Assembly (NCBI RefSeq): GCF_900104725.1
Contig: NZ_LT629758.1
Span: 186,001-250,000 of the forward strand
Source: Actinoplanes derwentensis
Lineage (GTDB): Bacteria; Actinomycetota; Actinomycetes; Mycobacteriales; Micromonosporaceae
Direction of reading: 5' to 3'
DNA: 64,000 nt
Every line of letters starts with the position of its first letter. Position 1 is the first letter of the stretch. Shown piece after piece: positions 33,308 to 41,823 of this stretch. The position numbers and the translations under genes were made by a program. Under the pieces are notes generated by a model, which saw only the letters and a list, made by a program, of their open reading frames with translations, was not told where the DNA came from and made no database searches.

Positions 33308-34161
33308 CCCTCCCGCCTCAGGCACCTTCTCCTAGGCGAGGAGGCCGACGGCGCCGGTCCGGCCCGGTTCGGGCTCCCCCCGGCACACCTGGACCGCGCG
33401 GTCCCCAGCACAGGTCCGCGCGGTCCCCACCCCTGCTCCGGCGAGGTCGCTACCAGAGGCTCCGCGGTTCCAACGCCCGGTCATGCGTCGCCGCGCCAGG
33501 TCTCGCGTTCCCGCGCCAGGTCTCGCGTTCCCGCGCCAGGTCCCGCGCGATTCCTGCCAAGAGGTCTGCCCGCCCGTTTGCGCCTGCCCGCCCATCAGTT
33601 GCCTGCCAGCCGCGGGCTGCAAGGCTTGTTGCCTGCCGCTCCTCTGCTGCCTGCCTTCCTGGTGCCGCCCCCTGCTGTCCACTTGTCTGTGGCCCGCTGT
33701 CCCTGCCACCTACTCGCCTGCGGCGCCCTCTTGTTGTCTACCGTCTGCCGCCTGGCGTTCCGGTCAGGTCAGGCCCACCGGGAAGCGCGTACCCGGCTGG
33801 CATGTTGTTCCATGACTGCTCGGGTTTCGTCGTGACATCGCGCCCGCATTCCTGCGCGTGTCGCATTCTCTGATCTGCCCGAGATCGGTACTTCTCCGGT
33901 GACCCGGCGACGTTATGCCAGCTCAGAGTCGTTTAAATTACATTGCCAATCGATTTGCCGTACGGCCACCGCAGACCTGAAATCTGTTCTTCCTAGCAAA
34001 AGGCCGGAATCGCCCGCCAGACCTTAACGCGAATGTCCTGAATTCACATATTTTTCCACGAAAAGGTGAAATCAGCCGTGTTCTGCCCGTAAATAGCCGT
34101 GAAATGCGCGCCCGCAGTCCAGACTTTCTCGCAAGCAACCAACCGCTTGAAAGGAAACATC
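33308..34161. other. Gene-poor interval before the small secreted protein
   Basis: I see no credible gene here. The first ~600 bases are GC-rich with short repeats (a 20-bp tandem array and many TGCCTGCC-like words). The part from about 33900 to 34160 is visibly AT-richer than the rest of the window and leads into the secreted protein gene with a good Shine-Dalgarno (AAAGGA). A promoter for that gene probably lies in the AT-rich part, perhaps with a long 5' leader. Confidence 0.6.
33491..33550. repeat. 20-bp tandem array (2.5-3 copies)
   Basis: Units start at 33491, 33511 and 33531. The first two are identical (CCGCGCCAGGTCTCGCGTTC) and the third diverges in its second half. It lies about 185 bp after mshC in non-coding DNA. 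Confidence 0.85.
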
Positions 34162-34512
34162 ATGCGTCGTGCAGCCCTGTACCTCGGTGGCCTCTTCTTG
34201 GCCACCGGCGCAACGCTGGCGATGGCCGCTCCCGTCCAGGCTGCTCCCGCCGGATGCCGCGACATCTACGGATACGGCCAGAACATCATCCTGGTGCAGG
34301 AACTCCACACTGTCGCCTGGGTTCGGCCCTACATCGTCGACGGCTACGCTTTCCGCAGCCGCGGCATCTACGACTCGTACTACTCGGACAGCCCGTACTT
34401 CGAGAACAACCAGTACATCGCGAACAACTCGTTCAACACGGTCGACTCGTACAACACCGGCTCGTACAACACGTACAACTCGGTGCTCGACCTGGGTGGC
34501 CTTCTCGGCTAG
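34162..34512 (+). CDS. Small secreted Asn/Tyr/Ser-rich protein
   Basis: The 116-residue protein begins with a Sec signal peptide (MRRAALYLGG, hydrophobic core, likely cleavage after APVQA near residue 27). The mature part has one Cys (GCRDIYGYGQN), a middle segment with repeated Tyr, and a C-terminal stretch rich in Asn, Ser, Thr and Tyr (NNQYIANNSFNTVDSYNTGS and following), ending VLDLGGLLG. There is no Lys or Trp-rich domain and no known family. The composition recalls amyloid-forming or surface-coat proteins such as chaplins or rodlins, but it does not match their motifs. The ATG has AAAGGA at 8 nt. It stands alone between two long gene-free regions, in AT-richer DNA, and is followed by a strong terminator, which suggests high expression. 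Confidence 0.75.
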   Translation: MRRAALYLGGLFLATGATLAMAAPVQAAPAGCRDIYGYGQNIILVQELHTVAWVRPYIVDGYAFRSRGIYDSYYSDSPYFENNQYIANNSFNTVDSYNTGSYNTYNSVLDLGGLLG

Positions 34513-34568
34513 CACTGGTTCGCCGACAGAAGGATCACGGCGGGGTCGGAAACGACCATGCCAGTGAC

Positions 34569-34608
34569 GACTGACGCCCGAGGCACTCCCGTGCCCCGGG
34601 CGTCAGTC
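34569..34608 (+). terminator. Strong terminator after the small secreted protein
   Basis: A 12-bp perfect stem (34569-34580 with 34597-34608) continues inward with AGGCAC/GTGCC pairing, and a TTTCC tract follows. It is about 55 nt after the stop codon. Confidence 0.85.
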
Positions 34609-35544
34609 TTTCCATTCAGCCCGACCCCGCCCGGCCCGGCTCGCTGTGCTGCAGCCTGGCCGGCCGACTCCGGTCGCCGCATGCTCCGCCGACGTTCGTC
34701 CGCAAGCATGTCCTCGTACTCCGCTTGGCCTCCGCCCGTGCCCCCGTGTTTCGCTTGACATCAGTCCTTAGCTGCACCTTTCTACTTCGCCCAGCGTCCG
34801 TCCGTAGCCGCGATCCTGCACCTCTGCTCGGCGTGCGGCGGTGGCTGTTCCTATGTGCTTCGACTCGTGCCGTGGTCCTCCGTGACCCGGCCTGCAAATC
34901 TGCCGTCACGTGCCGACCCCGATGACGGCAGCTGTGCAGCGGTTCCGGTCGTTGCCTCTGAAATCAGTCGAGGAGAGCATCGATCTCGCCGCCTCACCGG
35001 GCATCGAAAGTGCGGAAGATCGCCGACCGATGACCAGTCGATCTGAAACGCTTACTGCGCGGCTGGCCCGCTGTCGGCGGGAGAGCAGTCTGCATAAGCG
35101 CCCTGTGTGATGCGAATCCGTACAGATTCACGTTCCCGCGAGGATCCAATCCCTAGCGGTGCCGCCTTTGCGGCGTACTCCCTGAATGATCAAGGTGTCC
35201 TCGATTCATGTGTTCTCCTAAGTTCACCGCCTCGGCGTAAAGTATCCGAAAAGTAATGTTCAACGTGCGCATGTATGTGACCTGGGCATATGCAGAGGCA
35301 TACCTTTCCGATCCAGCCAACAGGCCACTCCTCTCGGTGCACCGGCTCAATCATTCGGGTTTCGCCAGCAGGCCCGGAGGATTGCGGAGTCACACCGCCA
35401 CCCACCTGAACCCCGCCGGATCTGCCGGAATATCGCCGGATTTACTTTGCCCTCGCGGACCTCGCGGACCTCGCGGACCTCGCGGACAGGCAGCCAAACG
35501 ACGGCCGGTCCCGGCCCGTGGCTATTTGGTTTGGCCCGCGACGG
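34609..35544. other. Gene-free interval with a short tandem array
   Basis: I see no supportable gene in these ~940 bases. Short open frames exist on both strands, but none has a ribosome-binding site plus a recognisable protein. The base composition is mixed and AT-richer around 35170-35300. Confidence 0.55.
35452..35487. repeat. 9-bp tandem array, four copies
   Basis: CTCGCGGAC is repeated four times without change (35452, 35461, 35470, 35479), about 60 bp downstream of the response regulator gene on the minus strand. Confidence 0.9.
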
Positions 35545-36195
35545 TCACAGCAGCTCCGCGTCGTGGACGAGCAGGGCGATCTGGACCCGGTTGTTCAGAT
35601 CGAGTTTGCTGAGCAGCCGCGAGACATGGCCCTTGACGGTCGGGAGGCCCATGCGGAGCAGAGTGGCGATCTCCGCATTGGAGTGACCGTGACCGACGTG
35701 GATGGCGACCTCGTTCTCTCGTTCGGTGAGGGCGGTGAGGCGAGACCGGGCGCGCGCCCGGCGCGAACTCGCCTGCGGATCGGCGACATGATCGATCAGG
35801 CGCCGGATGAACATCGGAGAGAGGATGGCAGCACCGGCCGCGACCGACCGCACCGCTGACAGGATCTCCAGTGGCGCGGTGTCCTTCAACAGGAACCCGC
35901 TGGCCCCGCTCCGAAGCGCCTCCAGCACATACTCGTCGGCCCCGAAAGTTGTCAGCACGATCACCTGGGGTGCCCTGGCCCGGCTGCGGATACGGCGTGT
36001 CGCGGCCAGCCCGTCGACGCCTGGCATGCGGATGTCCATGAGGATGACATCCGGCCGGTAAGCGTCAGACGCGGTCACCGCCTTGGCCCCGTCCTCGGCC
36101 TCGGCCACCACCTCGATGTCAGCCGAGCCACCGACGAGGATCCGCAATCCAGCCCGAACCAGTGCGTCGTCGTCGGCGATCAGCAACCTGATCAC
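35545..36195 (-). CDS. NarL/FixJ-family response regulator (pairs with upstream kinase)
   Basis: The 216-residue protein has a receiver domain (VIRLLIADDDALVRAGLRIL with the Asp pair, DVILMDIRMPGVDGL with the phospho-acceptor Asp, VIVLTTFGADEYV, and GFLLKDTAPLEIL with the conserved Lys) and a C-terminal LuxR helix-turn-helix (LTERENEVAIHVGHGHSNAE, then GLPTVKGHVSRLLSKLDL). I chose GTG 36195, with GGAG eight bases upstream and the usual first strand. However an ATG at 36348 overlaps the kinase stop as ATGA and is in frame, which would add 51 residues of low-complexity sequence. The kinase gene lies immediately upstream, so they form a two-component pair. The signal is unknown. Confidence 0.85.
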   Translation of the reverse strand: MIRLLIADDDALVRAGLRILVGGSADIEVVAEAEDGAKAVTASDAYRPDVILMDIRMPGVDGLAATRRIRSRARAPQVIVLTTFGADEYVLEALRSGASGFLLKDTAPLEILSAVRSVAAGAAILSPMFIRRLIDHVADPQASSRRARARSRLTALTERENEVAIHVGHGHSNAEIATLLRMGLPTVKGHVSRLLSKLDLNNRVQIALLVHDAELL

Positions 36196-36344
36196 CCGCC
36201 GATCTCCGCCGATCCCACCGTCCGTGACCCTGCTGTCCGTGATCTGACCAACCGTGCCGCCGCGGTCCGTGGTCCCACCGCGCGCGACACCGAGGTCCGC
36301 GGCGGCGGTGCTGGCCAGGGGGCGCGGGCCGAGTCGAGTGGGAA

Positions 36345-37511
36345 TCATGTCGGCCACGGGAGGTCGGCCTCCAGACGGAACTCGTCGTGTGCCGGGCCAT
36401 GGGTCACCCGGCCACCGGCCAGGGCCACACGCTCGCCGATGCCGACCAGGCCTCGGCCTCCGGACGGGGGAGTGCCAGCATCCGTCCCGGGCGTCCCGTG
36501 GAAGGGATTGGTGACGATGATGCGGAGGCCCCGGCCGGCCGCGCCGAACAGATGGACGGAGGCGAACGGGCCGGTGCCGTGCTTGCGAGCGTTCGTCAGA
36601 CACTCCTGGACGATGCGGTAGGCGGTGCGACCCAACTGCGGCGGCGGGTTGTCCGGGGAAAGGCTGTTCTGATAGTCGACCGTCATGCCGACAGCCCGCG
36701 CACTGATGATCAGATCAGACATGTCCGTGAGCCCGGGCTGGGGTGGCTCTGGCCGGCCACTCGGGACACCGACCACGGTGCGCAACTCCTCCAAGGCATC
36801 GTGGGCACTGCTGCGAATGGCTCCCGCGGCGATCGAGCGCTCCTCCGGCGAGGCGTCCGCCCGTACTTCCAGGGCGCCGGCATGCAGGCTGATCAGGGAC
36901 ATCCGATGGGCCAGCACGTCGTGCATCTCCCGGGCGATGCGAGCGCGCTCGGTGGACCGGGCCCGCTCCTCGCGCAGTTGTTGCTCGGCCTCCAGCCGGG
37001 CGGCACTGTCACGTAGCGATGTGGTGAGCCGCCGGTAGGCCTGCACGAACAGCCCCCACCCCAGTGCCACCCCGCTGACCAGGCCGCGCATCAGTAGATC
37101 CAGCCAGACCCCGTACTCCGGATTGGCGTGCAGGAGAAAATAGACCGCCGAGGTGCCGACGTTGATCGCGCCCAGCAGCAGCACCAGCGGTAGCCGGTGG
37201 CGGATCGCCACGGTGAACAGCGCCACGACGATCGGGCCGGTCGCGGTCACCGAGACCGCCCCGAACGGCAGCAAGGCCCCGGCGACTGCGAGGGGGAACC
37301 TCCGGCGCATGAGCAGAGCACCGGCGCAGGCCACCCCTAGTGCAAGGTCAGTTTGCCAGGGGATCGCCGCGCCGGGCCGTGTCGCATCGCCCAGCACCAT
37401 CATCACCGTCCCGTAGGACAGGGCGACCACGACCGCCACGGCATCGGCGACCCGGTCGCGCACCGCGGTCCGGGCGCCACCGGGCTCGGGGACCAGGAGC
37501 GCGAGAAGCAT
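36345..37511 (-). CDS. Sensor histidine kinase (HisKA_3 type)
   Basis: The 388-residue membrane kinase begins with hydrophobic helices (~5-150, about four to six membrane segments), then a coiled coil, the dimerisation/phospho-acceptor helix REMHDVLAHRMSLISLHAG with its His, the N box ECLTNARKHG, and the G box GRGLVGIGERVALAGG. These are the HisKA_3/HATPase features of NarX/DesK-like sensors. TACTCT lies 6 nt before the ATG on the minus strand, so the operon transcript is likely leaderless. Its stop overlaps ATGA at 36345-36348. The divergent gene at 37621 encodes a membrane hydrolase and could be a target. The ligand is unknown. Confidence 0.9.
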   Translation of the reverse strand: MLLALLVPEPGGARTAVRDRVADAVAVVVALSYGTVMMVLGDATRPGAAIPWQTDLALGVACAGALLMRRRFPLAVAGALLPFGAVSVTATGPIVVALFTVAIRHRLPLVLLLGAINVGTSAVYFLLHANPEYGVWLDLLMRGLVSGVALGWGLFVQAYRRLTTSLRDSAARLEAEQQLREERARSTERARIAREMHDVLAHRMSLISLHAGALEVRADASPEERSIAAGAIRSSAHDALEELRTVVGVPSGRPEPPQPGLTDMSDLIISARAVGMTVDYQNSLSPDNPPPQLGRTAYRIVQECLTNARKHGTGPFASVHLFGAAGRGLRIIVTNPFHGTPGTDAGTPPSGGRGLVGIGERVALAGGRVTHGPAHDEFRLEADLPWPT

Positions 37512-37517
37512 GGCGCA

Positions 37518-37523
37518 AGAGTA
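37518..37523 (-). promoter_or_regulatory. -10 box TACTCT of the sensor kinase gene (leaderless)
   Basis: TACTCT on the minus strand lies 6 nt before ATG 37511. Confidence 0.5.
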
Positions 37524-37620
37524 GAAGGAACAGAGCCCAGCGGGGAGCTACCAAAGTACTGGTTCTGAACATGCCAAGGATCGATGTGGACGACGCCCTC
37601 GGCAGCGCATCCTTCCCGGC

Positions 37621-39009
37621 ATGACAGATCTCGTCCGACACCTTCCCGCCCGGGCGGCCGGCGCTCTGCTCGTCTCGGCGGCCTGGGGCGTGGCCGTGGC
37701 TCTCTGGACCCCGCGCGGCCCGCAGACCGGCGCCGAGGCACTGTGGTCGATCGTGATCAGCGCTGGCGTCGGCGTCCTGGCCGGCTGGGCGACGCGCTCA
37801 CGGTGGGCGATTCCCACAACCCCTTTGTTGTACGTGGTGGCCCTGGAGCTGGCGCGCATCAACGTTTCCGGTCCTTCCGTGGACCCGCCGGAGCTGAGTC
37901 CGATCGGCATCGTCGTGCTGGTCACCGGTCGTTTCCTGCACGGCTGTCTGGCGTTGCTGCCGATGGCGGCCGGCGCTGCCTGGGCCCACCGTCGTCCAGC
38001 CCGCACCAGGTTCCGTCAGGTCACCGGCCGGACCGTGGCCGGCCTGGCTACGGCCCTGACGGTCGTGCTGGCGGCGGCTGTCGCGGTGCCGGCCCGGACC
38101 GAGGCGATTCCCGGCGGGGTCGCCGAGCTGACCAGCGTCGACGGCCTCGGCGTGATGATCCGCGGCCGTTCCACCACGCTGCCGGTGCTGCTGTATGTGC
38201 CCGGTCCACCCGGCGCATCGGACACCGGGATGATGCGCACCCGGTTGTCCGCGCTGGAGGATCACTTCGTGGTCGCAACTCTTGATCGGCGCGGTGGCGG
38301 GGCGTCCTATCCGGCCCTGGGCGACGAGGTCACTCTGGACTCCGAGGTCACCGATGTCATCACCGTCGCCGATCGTCTGCGGCAGCGTTTCGGCCGGGAC
38401 CGGATCGTGCTGCTCGGGCACTCCGGCGGTTCGATACCGGCGATCGTGGCCGCACACCGGCATCCGGAGAGGTTCAGCGCCTACGTCGGCACCGGTCAGG
38501 CGGTGGACCTACGGGCCGGGGACCTGATCTTCTACGAGGACGTGCTGGCCTGGGCGCGTGCCGGTGGGCGTCGCGAGCTGGTGGAGCGCCTCGAGGGCCA
38601 GGGGCCACCGCCGTGGCCGGATGTCTACGACTACGAGCCGTTCCAGCTCTACGCCAACCAGGCGTACGGGCTGCCGGACCCGCCGTTCGACCTGGGAGTC
38701 CCGGAGTACACGGTGTTGCAGAAAGCCCACACGATGGTCGCGATGCTGGACACCTGGGACGAGTTGTATCCCCGGCTGCAGAGCGTCGACCTGCACCGTG
38801 ACGTGCCGGAGCTGACGATTCCGGCTTACTTCGTGCAGGGCGAGCGGGAGACGCGCGGCCTGGCCGTCCCGTTCGCCTCGTGGTATCAGGCGCTCCGTTC
38901 ACCGGACAAACGGCTGGTGACCATCGCGGGAGCCGGTCACCGGCCGATGTCCGAGACCCCGGAACAGTTCATCAGCACCCTGACCACCCTGCTCCGGAGC
39001 GAACGATGA
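37621..39009 (+). CDS. Membrane-anchored alpha/beta hydrolase
   Basis: The 462-residue protein has four or so hydrophobic segments in its first ~165 residues. After that comes an extracytoplasmic alpha/beta hydrolase domain: LDRRGGGAS, IVLLGHSGGSIPAIVAAHRH with the nucleophile elbow GHSGG (Ser near residue 265), and a late GAGHRPM with the catalytic His. The length is ordinary for such fused proteins. It lies divergent from the two-component operon with a 109-bp gap that holds both promoters, so regulation by that system is plausible. Family S33-like peptidase or esterase activity is possible; the substrate is unknown. The start ATG has no clear Shine-Dalgarno (CATCCT at 7 nt). Confidence 0.82.
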   Translation: MTDLVRHLPARAAGALLVSAAWGVAVALWTPRGPQTGAEALWSIVISAGVGVLAGWATRSRWAIPTTPLLYVVALELARINVSGPSVDPPELSPIGIVVLVTGRFLHGCLALLPMAAGAAWAHRRPARTRFRQVTGRTVAGLATALTVVLAAAVAVPARTEAIPGGVAELTSVDGLGVMIRGRSTTLPVLLYVPGPPGASDTGMMRTRLSALEDHFVVATLDRRGGGASYPALGDEVTLDSEVTDVITVADRLRQRFGRDRIVLLGHSGGSIPAIVAAHRHPERFSAYVGTGQAVDLRAGDLIFYEDVLAWARAGGRRELVERLEGQGPPPWPDVYDYEPFQLYANQAYGLPDPPFDLGVPEYTVLQKAHTMVAMLDTWDELYPRLQSVDLHRDVPELTIPAYFVQGERETRGLAVPFASWYQALRSPDKRLVTIAGAGHRPMSETPEQFISTLTTLLRSER

Positions 39010-39086
39010 CGCCGGCGAGAGCGGCGAGAGAGGTTGGAGATGGTCGGGCGAGGACGCTGATGGCGGTGAACGGGGACGGGAGAGGC

Positions 39087-39878
39087 TCAGGCGAGGGCCA
39101 TGCCCGGGTCGGGGTCCGGGTCGGGGGTGGGGGCCGGGATGCGGTACTCCTCGGTCAGCGTCGTCATCGGGCCGGGCCAGGTCGCCTGGGCCACCTCGAT
39201 GGGCTTGCGGGTCTCGTCGAAGGCCACGTGCAGCAGGTGCAGGACCGGGGTGTCCGGCCGGATCTGCAGGATCTCGGCCTCTTCGCGGCTGGGCTGCCGG
39301 GCGCTGATGGTGTCGGTGGCGGTCGTGTAACGACGGTTCAGCACCTCCTCGGCCTCCTGGTAGAGGGGCCGGCCGAAGGCTTCGTGGCGTTCCAGGGAGG
39401 TGCCGCTCGCGTCGACCACCCGGAACCAGGAGGCGCCGACCTCGACGGTGGCCTCGTCGGCGCGCACCAAGTGCCGGCGGACCAGCATCTCGGTGCCGTC
39501 GCGGACTCCGAAGGCGTCGGCCACCTCGGGTGGTGCGGCTTCCCGGCCGACTCCGGTGAGCTGCTGCCGGTAACGGGCGGCCAGGTCGGCGTGGTACCCG
39601 CGATGGGCGCCGTAGCGGCCACGGGAGAGACGGTTGAGGCGGCGGCGGGTGCCTCGGACGTACGTACCGGAACCGGGTTTGGTGATCAGAATGCCTTCGA
39701 CCCGCAGCTGGTCGACGGTCCGCTGCACGGTCTGTTTCGCCACGCCGAACATCTCCGCCATGGCGGGGATGGACGGCAGCCGCTCGCCCGGCTGCCAGTC
39801 GCCGCGCCGGATGCGCTCGCGCAACTGGGCCGCGATCTGCCGATGCGGGAACTCAGCGGCGCCCGGATTGATCGTCAT
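39087..39878 (-). CDS. GntR-family regulator with UTRA domain
   Basis: The 263-residue repressor has the N-terminal GntR helix-turn-helix (PHRQIAAQLRERIRRGDWQP, then LPSIPAMAEMFGVAKQTVQR and GILITKPGSGTYVRG) and a C-terminal UTRA ligand-binding domain (~90-250, with ARQPSREEAEILQIRPDTPV and LLHVAFDETRKPIEVAQATW). ATG 39878 has GCAGGAGG five bases upstream. The operator-like palindrome at 39894-39912 covers its promoter, indicating self-regulation. Adjacent genes do not reveal the effector. Confidence 0.9.
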   Translation of the reverse strand: MTINPGAAEFPHRQIAAQLRERIRRGDWQPGERLPSIPAMAEMFGVAKQTVQRTVDQLRVEGILITKPGSGTYVRGTRRRLNRLSRGRYGAHRGYHADLAARYRQQLTGVGREAAPPEVADAFGVRDGTEMLVRRHLVRADEATVEVGASWFRVVDASGTSLERHEAFGRPLYQEAEEVLNRRYTTATDTISARQPSREEAEILQIRPDTPVLHLLHVAFDETRKPIEVAQATWPGPMTTLTEEYRIPAPTPDPDPDPGMALA

Positions 39879-40217
39879 CCTGCCTCCTGCACACTAGGAG
39901 CTAGGTTCCTAGGATGCGGCAGACCCAGCGGTCGGCGCCATAGCGACACGCTGATCCGCACTCATCAGCCGAGGCGCCCGAGGCGCCCTGGGCGCCGGCA
40001 CTTCGCTGACCACCGAGATGGCAGGTGTGGCGTCACACCGGAGCTGCACCGCCGGCCGTCACGGCAACCCGGAGTCAGGACGCGGAAAGCCATTGCCAAA
40101 CGGCCGGTCAGGACGTCGAAAGCCACTGCGAAACGGCCGGCGCGGGCGGCCCTGGGACAGGGGCGTCGCTGTACGGAAGGCGAGACGGGCGTTCAGGCGC
40201 GACGCCCGTCTCTCCGG
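39879..40217. other. Intergenic region with operator and a 33-bp direct repeat
   Basis: Apart from the GntR operator I see no gene. Bases 40074-40106 and 40107-40139 are adjacent 33-bp copies matching at 29 positions, close to the 3' end of the PAC2 gene. Confidence 0.6.
39894..39912. promoter_or_regulatory. GntR operator-like palindrome
   Basis: CTAGGA and TCCTAG are mirror arms with a 7-nt spacer that itself contains CTAGG. It lies 15 nt upstream of the GntR start. Autorepression is inferred. Confidence 0.55.
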
Positions 40218-41087
40218 TCACCAGGAGCCGGCGGTGGGGCCGGCCGAGCCGCCGCGACGGCGCAGGTACTTCTCGAACTCGCTGGCGATCTCGTCGCCGG
40301 TCAGCGGCTGGATGCCGGCGTCGCCGACTCGTTCCTCCAGCTCGCGGACGTACTCGCCGAGCTCGGCGTCCTGTTCGGCGGCAGCGCGGACCCGCTTCTC
40401 CCAGTCGTCGGCCTGTTCGGCCAGGTCGGCCATCGGGACCGGCAGGTCGAGGACGTCCTCGATGCGGCTGAGCAGGGACAGCGTCGCCTTGGGGCACGGC
40501 GGGTTGTTGGCGTAGTGCGGGACGTGCACCCAGAACGACAGGGCGTCCACGTCGGCGCGGGTGGCCGCCTCCTGGAGCACGCCGACGATGCCGGTGGGGC
40601 CGTCGTACCGGGTGGGGACGACCTTGTACTTCTCGGCCATGTCGGGGTCGCTGGCGGAGCCGCTGATCGGGAGGGGCCGGGTGTAGGGCACGTCGGCCAG
40701 CAGGGCGCCGAGCAGGACGATCCGGTTGACCTCGAGGCTGTGACAGATCTCCAGCACCGACTCGCAGAAGGTGCGCCAGCGCATGCTCGGTTCGATGCCG
40801 CGGATCAGGACGACGTCACGGTCGGCTCCGGGCGGGCTGGCCACCATGAACCGGGTGGTGGGCCATTCGATCTTCCGGGTCTCGCCCTCGGCCATGGTGA
40901 TGGTGGGCCGGCTGACCTGGAAGTCGTAGAAGTCCTCGGGATCGATGCTGGTGACCTCGCGGGCCTCCCACACCTGTTCGAGATGTTCCACGGCCGCGGT
41001 CGAAGCGTCCGCAGCATCGTTCCAGCCCTCGAAGGCGGCGATGGCCACGGGAGAGCGGAGCAGCGGAAGGCCGTCGAACTCAGTCAT
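40218..41087 (-). CDS. PAC2 family protein
   Basis: The 289-residue protein belongs to the PAC2 superfamily (proteasome assembly chaperone 2-like fold). Seen: AIAAFEGWNDAADASTAAVEHL near the start, PTITMAEGETRKIEWPTTRF, and NRIVLLGALLADVPYTRPLP. It continues with GPTGIVGVLQEAATRADVDA, FWVHVPHYANNPPCPKATL, and a C-terminal coiled coil. Actinobacterial members are widespread but their role is not established; a link to the proteasome genes about 10 kb away is only suggested by the fold. TAGGCT lies 7 nt before ATG 41087 on the minus strand, so it is probably leaderless. It is divergent from a small membrane protein. Confidence 0.85.
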   Translation of the reverse strand: MTEFDGLPLLRSPVAIAAFEGWNDAADASTAAVEHLEQVWEAREVTSIDPEDFYDFQVSRPTITMAEGETRKIEWPTTRFMVASPPGADRDVVLIRGIEPSMRWRTFCESVLEICHSLEVNRIVLLGALLADVPYTRPLPISGSASDPDMAEKYKVVPTRYDGPTGIVGVLQEAATRADVDALSFWVHVPHYANNPPCPKATLSLLSRIEDVLDLPVPMADLAEQADDWEKRVRAAAEQDAELGEYVRELEERVGDAGIQPLTGDEIASEFEKYLRRRGGSAGPTAGSW

Positions 41088-41094
41088 GGCACAC

Positions 41095-41100
41095 AGCCTA
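41095..41100 (-). promoter_or_regulatory. -10 box TAGGCT of the PAC2 gene (leaderless)
   Basis: TAGGCT on the minus strand lies 7 nt before ATG 41087. Confidence 0.55.
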
Positions 41101-41212
41101 CGTGCGGGCAGGGGAACGTACCCGGTGGCCGCGCCGGGGTCCTCGGCCGATCGATCGGGCTCGCTGTCGATACCGGCCACCAAGTCGCATATATCTGGGC
41201 ATAATGATGCAT

Positions 41213-41767
41213 ATGGCCGATCACGTGGATCAGGTTCTCGGGCCCACCGACGACACCGTCAGCTTCTTCCAGGATCGCGGGATGGTCTACGTGACCGCCC
41301 TGTGGGTGCTGGCCGCGGCCTGGTTGCCGATGCTGCTGATCACCCTGCTGATCCGGATGGCCGCCGGGTATCGGCCGGTTGCCGCCGACATCGTGGTGTA
41401 CGCGGAGTTCACCCTGATCGTTCCGGCGGTGCTGGCGGCCGTGGCGCTGCTGATCGCCTGGCGGCGGCTCGGCTGGCTGCACACCTCGGTGCACGGGCTG
41501 GACTTCGCCGCGACCGGGCGGCGGCCGGTGCATCTGCCCTGGTCCGGCATCGCCGCGGTGGCTCTGCACGGGCGTGGGCCGTTCACCGAGCTGGTGATCA
41601 CGCCGATCGCCGAGGACTACGCGACCGAGCTGGCCGGGGCCGGTGGTCCACCGCGGGTGCGGCGACGGGGTGGCGAGTACTCGTACATCATCGATGTTGG
41701 TCTGATGTCGCCCGGCCCCGAGGTCCTCCTGGCCGAGTTGCACCGGCGTCTCCCCAGCAAGGTTTGA
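41213..41767 (+). CDS. Hypothetical membrane protein (PH-like C-terminus)
   Basis: The 184-residue protein has two hydrophobic segments (about 25-45 and 60-85) followed by a soluble beta-rich domain (LGWLHTSVHGLDFAATGRRP, HLPWSGIAAVALHGRGPFTE and EYSYIIDVGLMSPG). That arrangement recalls bacterial PH-like (bPH) domains that sit behind two membrane helices; the match is by pattern only. Three nearby ATGs (41204, 41207, 41213) are in frame; I chose 41213 because CATAAT lies 7 nt upstream, as for a leaderless start. It is divergent from PAC2 and precedes the ArsR operon by 55 bp. Confidence 0.65.
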   Translation: MADHVDQVLGPTDDTVSFFQDRGMVYVTALWVLAAAWLPMLLITLLIRMAAGYRPVAADIVVYAEFTLIVPAVLAAVALLIAWRRLGWLHTSVHGLDFAATGRRPVHLPWSGIAAVALHGRGPFTELVITPIAEDYATELAGAGGPPRVRRRGGEYSYIIDVGLMSPGPEVLLAELHRRLPSKV

Positions 41768-41789
41768 CACGGGCCGAGGGCGCAGCTAA

Positions 41790-41823
41790 CTTAACCTCAC
41801 CGTTAATTAACCGGGAGGTTAAG
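41790..41823 (+). promoter_or_regulatory. ArsR operator: perfect 9-bp inverted repeat
   Basis: CTTAACCTC (41790-41798) and GAGGTTAAG (41815-41823) are perfect mirror arms with a 16-nt AT-rich spacer containing TTAATTAA. The right arm covers the Shine-Dalgarno GGGAGG and the first base of the GTG start of the ArsR gene, so bound repressor would block it. Confidence 0.75.

Noticed and set aside
33491..33550. Possible CRISPR array
   Set aside because: The repeats are directly adjacent without spacers and number under four; no cas genes are present.
35452..35487. Possible attachment site or iteron origin
   Set aside because: The 9-bp units are perfect but there is no integrase, replication gene or AT-rich unwinding region nearby.
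34910..35612. Short open frames in the gap after the secreted protein
   Set aside because: No ribosome-binding site, no domain, and composition unlike neighbouring genes.
38880..41204. 774-codon plus-strand frame over GntR and PAC2
   Set aside because: Shadow of two recognised minus-strand genes.
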